A stretch of 64,000 bases of DNA from Lutibacter sp. A64 (GTDB lineage: Bacteria > Bacteroidota > Bacteroidia > Flavobacteriales > Flavobacteriaceae): assembly GCF_022429565.1 (NCBI RefSeq), contig NZ_CP092487.1, positions 2,994,001 to 3,058,000 of the forward strand, given 5' to 3'. Position numbers and translations under genes: made by a program. Below are positions 61,986 to 64,000 of this stretch, piece after piece. How positions within the stretch are numbered: position 1 is the first letter of the stretch; every line of letters starts with the position of its first letter. Below the pieces are notes generated by a model. That model searched no databases and had not been told where the DNA came from. It saw nothing but the letters and a program-made list of their open reading frames with translations.

Positions 61986-62216
61986 ATGGTCATAATCACC
62001 TTACAAAGAGCCAAATGTATTGGTTGTAATTATTGTGTAGAATTAGCTCCTGCTCAGTTTCAAATGTCTAAAAAAGACGGAAAATCTGTGTTGCTTCATT
62101 CCAAAGAAAAAAAAGGATTTTTCACCATAAAATCACCAGATGATACTATTTTTAACGATAGTATAAAGGCAAAAGAAGCCTGTCCGGTAAAAATTATTGA
62201 TGTAAAACAAACTTAA
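61986..62216 (+). CDS. Single-cluster [4Fe-4S] ferredoxin
   Basis: Seventy-six residues with CIGCNYCVELAP near the N-terminus (CxxCxxC) and the fourth ligand in KEACPVKII near the C-terminus. That is one [4Fe-4S] site of the monocluster bacterial ferredoxin type. The spacer PAQFQMSKKDGKSVLL is characteristic of these. The start is the ATG at 61986 (MVIITLQRAKC). It lies between the U32 gene and ricT on the same strand; both neighbours are iron-sulfur-associated families, so it may be an electron donor to one of them. Confidence 0.9.
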   Translation: MVIITLQRAKCIGCNYCVELAPAQFQMSKKDGKSVLLHSKEKKGFFTIKSPDDTIFNDSIKAKEACPVKIIDVKQT

Positions 62217-62327
62217 AAACCATTTTTTAACGTTTTACAGTTAGCATTTTTAATTTATCTTTACAAATTAGTGAAGATTGTAGAATTGGAATTCAATTTT
62301 ACTTAACTTATAAATACAAAAGAATAT

Positions 62328-63785
62328 ATGAGCTGTAATAGTTGCTCTTCAGATATAAATAGTGTTCCGAAAGGATGTAAAAGTAATGGAAGTTGTAGTA
62401 CTGGAGGCTGTGAAAAACTTTCGGTTTTCGACTGGCTATCTAATATGGCACTTCCTTCTGGTCAAGAAGCATTTAATATTGTAGAAGTACGATTTAAAAA
62501 TGGACGTAAACATTTTTATAGAAATCAAGATAAATTACAAATTTCAATTGGAGATATAATTGCAGTTGAAGGGAATCCTGGACACGATATTGGTACAGTT
62601 TCTTTAAGTGGAGAACTTGTAAAAGTTCAAATGAAAAAGAAAGGAGTATCTATAGATAGTGAAGATATTAAAAAAATATACCGTAAAGCTACCCAAAAAG
62701 ATATTGATATTTGGCAAGCAGCACGTGCAAAAGAATACGATACTCAATACAAAGGTCGTGAAATTCTAGGCAGATTAGGATTAAAAATGAAGCTGTCAGA
62801 TGTTGAATATCAAGGAGATGGAAACAAAGCCACCTTTTATTATACTGCAGATGAACGTGTAGATTTTAGACAGTTAATTAGAGATTTAGCGAGTGCATTT
62901 AACATTCGTATTGAAATGAAACAAGTTGGTTTACGTCAAGAAGCAGCACGTTTAGGTGGTGTAGGATCTTGTGGTAGAGAATTATGTTGTTCTACCTGGT
63001 TAACCGATTTGCGTAAAGTAAATACAACCGCTGCACGTTACCAACAACTTTCTTTAAATCCGCAAAAATTAGCAGGTCAATGTGGAAAATTAAAATGTTG
63101 TTTAAATTACGAATTAGATACGTATTTAGATGCTTTAAAAGATTTTCCAAAACAAGATACTATTTTAAGAACTGAAAAAGGAAATGCAAGTTTTGTAAAA
63201 ATGGATATTTTTAAAGGCTTGCTTTGGTATACTTATATTGAAAATAGAAGTAAATGGTTTAAATTAACCTTAGAACAGGTTAATGAAATTATTACTTTAA
63301 ATAAAAATCAAGAAAAAGCTACGTCTTTAGAAGATTATGAAGATGATTTAATTGAAGAGATAAAAACAGATTTTGAAAATGTTGTTGGGCAAGATAGTTT
63401 AACGCGTTTTGATACTCCTAAAAGAACTAAAAAACGTAGAAATAAAGGAAGAAAAAAACAAAACCCTAAAAATAAAGTTCAAAATCAAAAGGGGCAAAGG
63501 CAAAATCCAGGTCAAAAACCTAAGGAAGTTGGTACTCAAAACCCAAATCAAAAGCCAAAGCCTAACCAGAAACAAAATCCAAATCAGAAGCCAAAGCCTA
63601 GGCCAAACCCAAATCAAAAGCCAAAAGCTGCTAGAGCTCAAAAACCAAAGCCTAATCAGCAAAAGAAAACTGTAAATACAGCTGAAAATAATGCTAATAA
63701 AACAAATCAGCAAAGAAATAAACCTAATAGAAATAAAAAAAGAAGACCTCCTAGAAAAAGTGCAAACAATACTAACAAAGAATAA
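62328..63785 (+). CDS. ricT: RicT/PSP1-domain protein with repetitive basic tail
   Basis: A 485-residue protein of the YaaT/RicT family. The N-terminus is Cys-rich (MSCNSCSSDINSVPKGCKSN). The PSP1 domain spans about 50-290 and keeps the signature cysteines GSCGRELCCSTWL and AGQCGKLKCCLNYE. In Bacillus RicT forms an iron-sulfur complex with RicA and RicF that acts in RNA processing; in flavobacteria the partners are not evident here. From about residue 375 the tail is a low-complexity string of Asn/Gln/Lys/Pro (NPNQKPKPNQKQNPNQKPKP), probably RNA-binding or disordered. The last 26 bp overlap the start of gldH. Confidence 0.9.
   Translation: MSCNSCSSDINSVPKGCKSNGSCSTGGCEKLSVFDWLSNMALPSGQEAFNIVEVRFKNGRKHFYRNQDKLQISIGDIIAVEGNPGHDIGTVSLSGELVKVQMKKKGVSIDSEDIKKIYRKATQKDIDIWQAARAKEYDTQYKGREILGRLGLKMKLSDVEYQGDGNKATFYYTADERVDFRQLIRDLASAFNIRIEMKQVGLRQEAARLGGVGSCGRELCCSTWLTDLRKVNTTAARYQQLSLNPQKLAGQCGKLKCCLNYELDTYLDALKDFPKQDTILRTEKGNASFVKMDIFKGLLWYTYIENRSKWFKLTLEQVNEIITLNKNQEKATSLEDYEDDLIEEIKTDFENVVGQDSLTRFDTPKRTKKRRNKGRKKQNPKNKVQNQKGQRQNPGQKPKEVGTQNPNQKPKPNQKQNPNQKPKPRPNPNQKPKAARAQKPKPNQQKKTVNTAENNANKTNQQRNKPNRNKKRRPPRKSANNTNKE
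63540..63665 (+). repeat. Low-complexity repeats in the ricT tail
   Basis: Repeated DNA blocks AATCAAAAGCCAAAGCC and close variants, encoding NQKPKP units. In-frame length change by slippage is likely here. Confidence 0.7.
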
Positions 63786-64000
63786 CTGCGTAATTACACT
63801 ATTATGTACACTATTTTTAGTGTCGTGTACTGGTGCAATAGATTATAGCAATTATAAATCTATTGATAAGCATCAATGGTTTTCAGAAAATGAAATAACG
63901 TTTATTGTAAATAATACAGATACTATTTCAAAAAAAAATGTGTTTATAAATATTAGAAATAACAAAGATTATGAGTTTAGTTCGTTGTTTTTAATTGCAA
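63760..64000 (+). CDS. gldH: Gliding motility lipoprotein GldH, cut by window end
   Basis: Begins with GTG at 63760, inside the end of ricT, giving MQTILTKNNCVITLLCTLFL followed by VSC, a lipoprotein signal with lipid Cys23. The mature part TGAIDYSNYKSIDKHQWFSE...VFINIRNNKDYEFSSLFLI matches GldH, an outer-membrane lipoprotein required for gliding motility in Flavobacterium. About 80 residues are present and the gene runs off the window. No ATG exists upstream of the signal sequence in this frame, so the GTG and the overlap with ricT are the best choice. Confidence 0.85.
   Translation, partial: MQTILTKNNCVITLLCTLFLVSCTGAIDYSNYKSIDKHQWFSENEITFIVNNTDTISKKNVFINIRNNKDYEFSSLFLIA

Noticed and set aside
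1-64000. Search for tRNA, rRNA, prophage or insertion sequence
   Set aside because: No cloverleaf, integrase, transposase or phage structural gene was recognised in the gaps or frames; tRNA detection by eye is limited.

Overview
This is about 64 kb of AT-rich chromosome from a Bacteroidota bacterium, almost certainly a Flavobacteriaceae member of marine or aquatic type; the genus cannot be fixed by eye. The evidence is: two proteins with type IX secretion (T9SS) type B C-termini, a PorP/SprF-type partner, the start of gldH, DUF6427- and DUF3078-type proteins, a SPOR protein with an HU-like N-terminus, absence of Shine-Dalgarno sequences, and repeated occurrence of the Bacteroidota -7 box TAnnTTTG, in a few places with TTG 17-19 bp upstream. 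I see no phage, transposase, CRISPR array, rRNA or tRNA gene.

Layout. 1-2.0 kb: a cut lactonase-family gene, a small unknown protein and pheS on the minus strand. 2.2-8.3 kb: two glutamate dehydrogenase genes flank a large PEP/pyruvate-binding-domain protein. The two dehydrogenases differ at exactly the residues that separate NADP- from NAD-type enzymes. 8.5-16.3 kb: dinB, an acyl-CoA thioesterase, a SPOR protein, dprA, a lipoprotein sulfatase, a HAD phosphatase and an FAD oxidoreductase. 16.5-21.2 kb: a secreted C-type-lectin T9SS protein and an NfeD-like/flotillin pair. 21.3-31.3 kb: OsmC, Kbp-like LysM protein, upp, two small family-restricted membrane proteins, trmB, a LysE exporter coupled to an alkyltransferase-like protein, an Mrp/Nfu iron-sulfur pair, a DUF3108 protein, an M23 lipoprotein and pgi. 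31.8-36.0 kb: TonB receptor plus surface lipoprotein. 36.5-40.7 kb: DUF3078 barrel, prolyl oligopeptidase, DoxX, thioredoxin.

40.8-53.9 kb is the most distinctive block. Four genes run on the minus strand in the order TPR histidine kinase, LytTR response regulator, a 3071-residue T9SS substrate, and a PorP/SprF protein. The giant protein has eight leucine-rich-repeat modules, eight Ig-like repeats, a calcium-type acidic segment and a type B sorting domain. It looks like a self-contained system: a sensor, its regulator, one giant adhesin and its dedicated outer-membrane partner.

54.2-64 kb: an AsmA-like protein, asd, a secreted kelch protein, then a plus-strand cluster of trhO, a U32 (TrhP-like) gene, a ferredoxin, ricT and gldH (cut by the window end). 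trhO and the U32 gene represent the two alternative tRNA 5-hydroxyuridine pathways, here side by side.

Between genes there are several palindromic REP-like elements. Two of them are nested inside longer hairpins bounded by CTGTCTAA/TTAGACAG arms, and one intergenic region holds a degenerate tandem repeat of unknown role.
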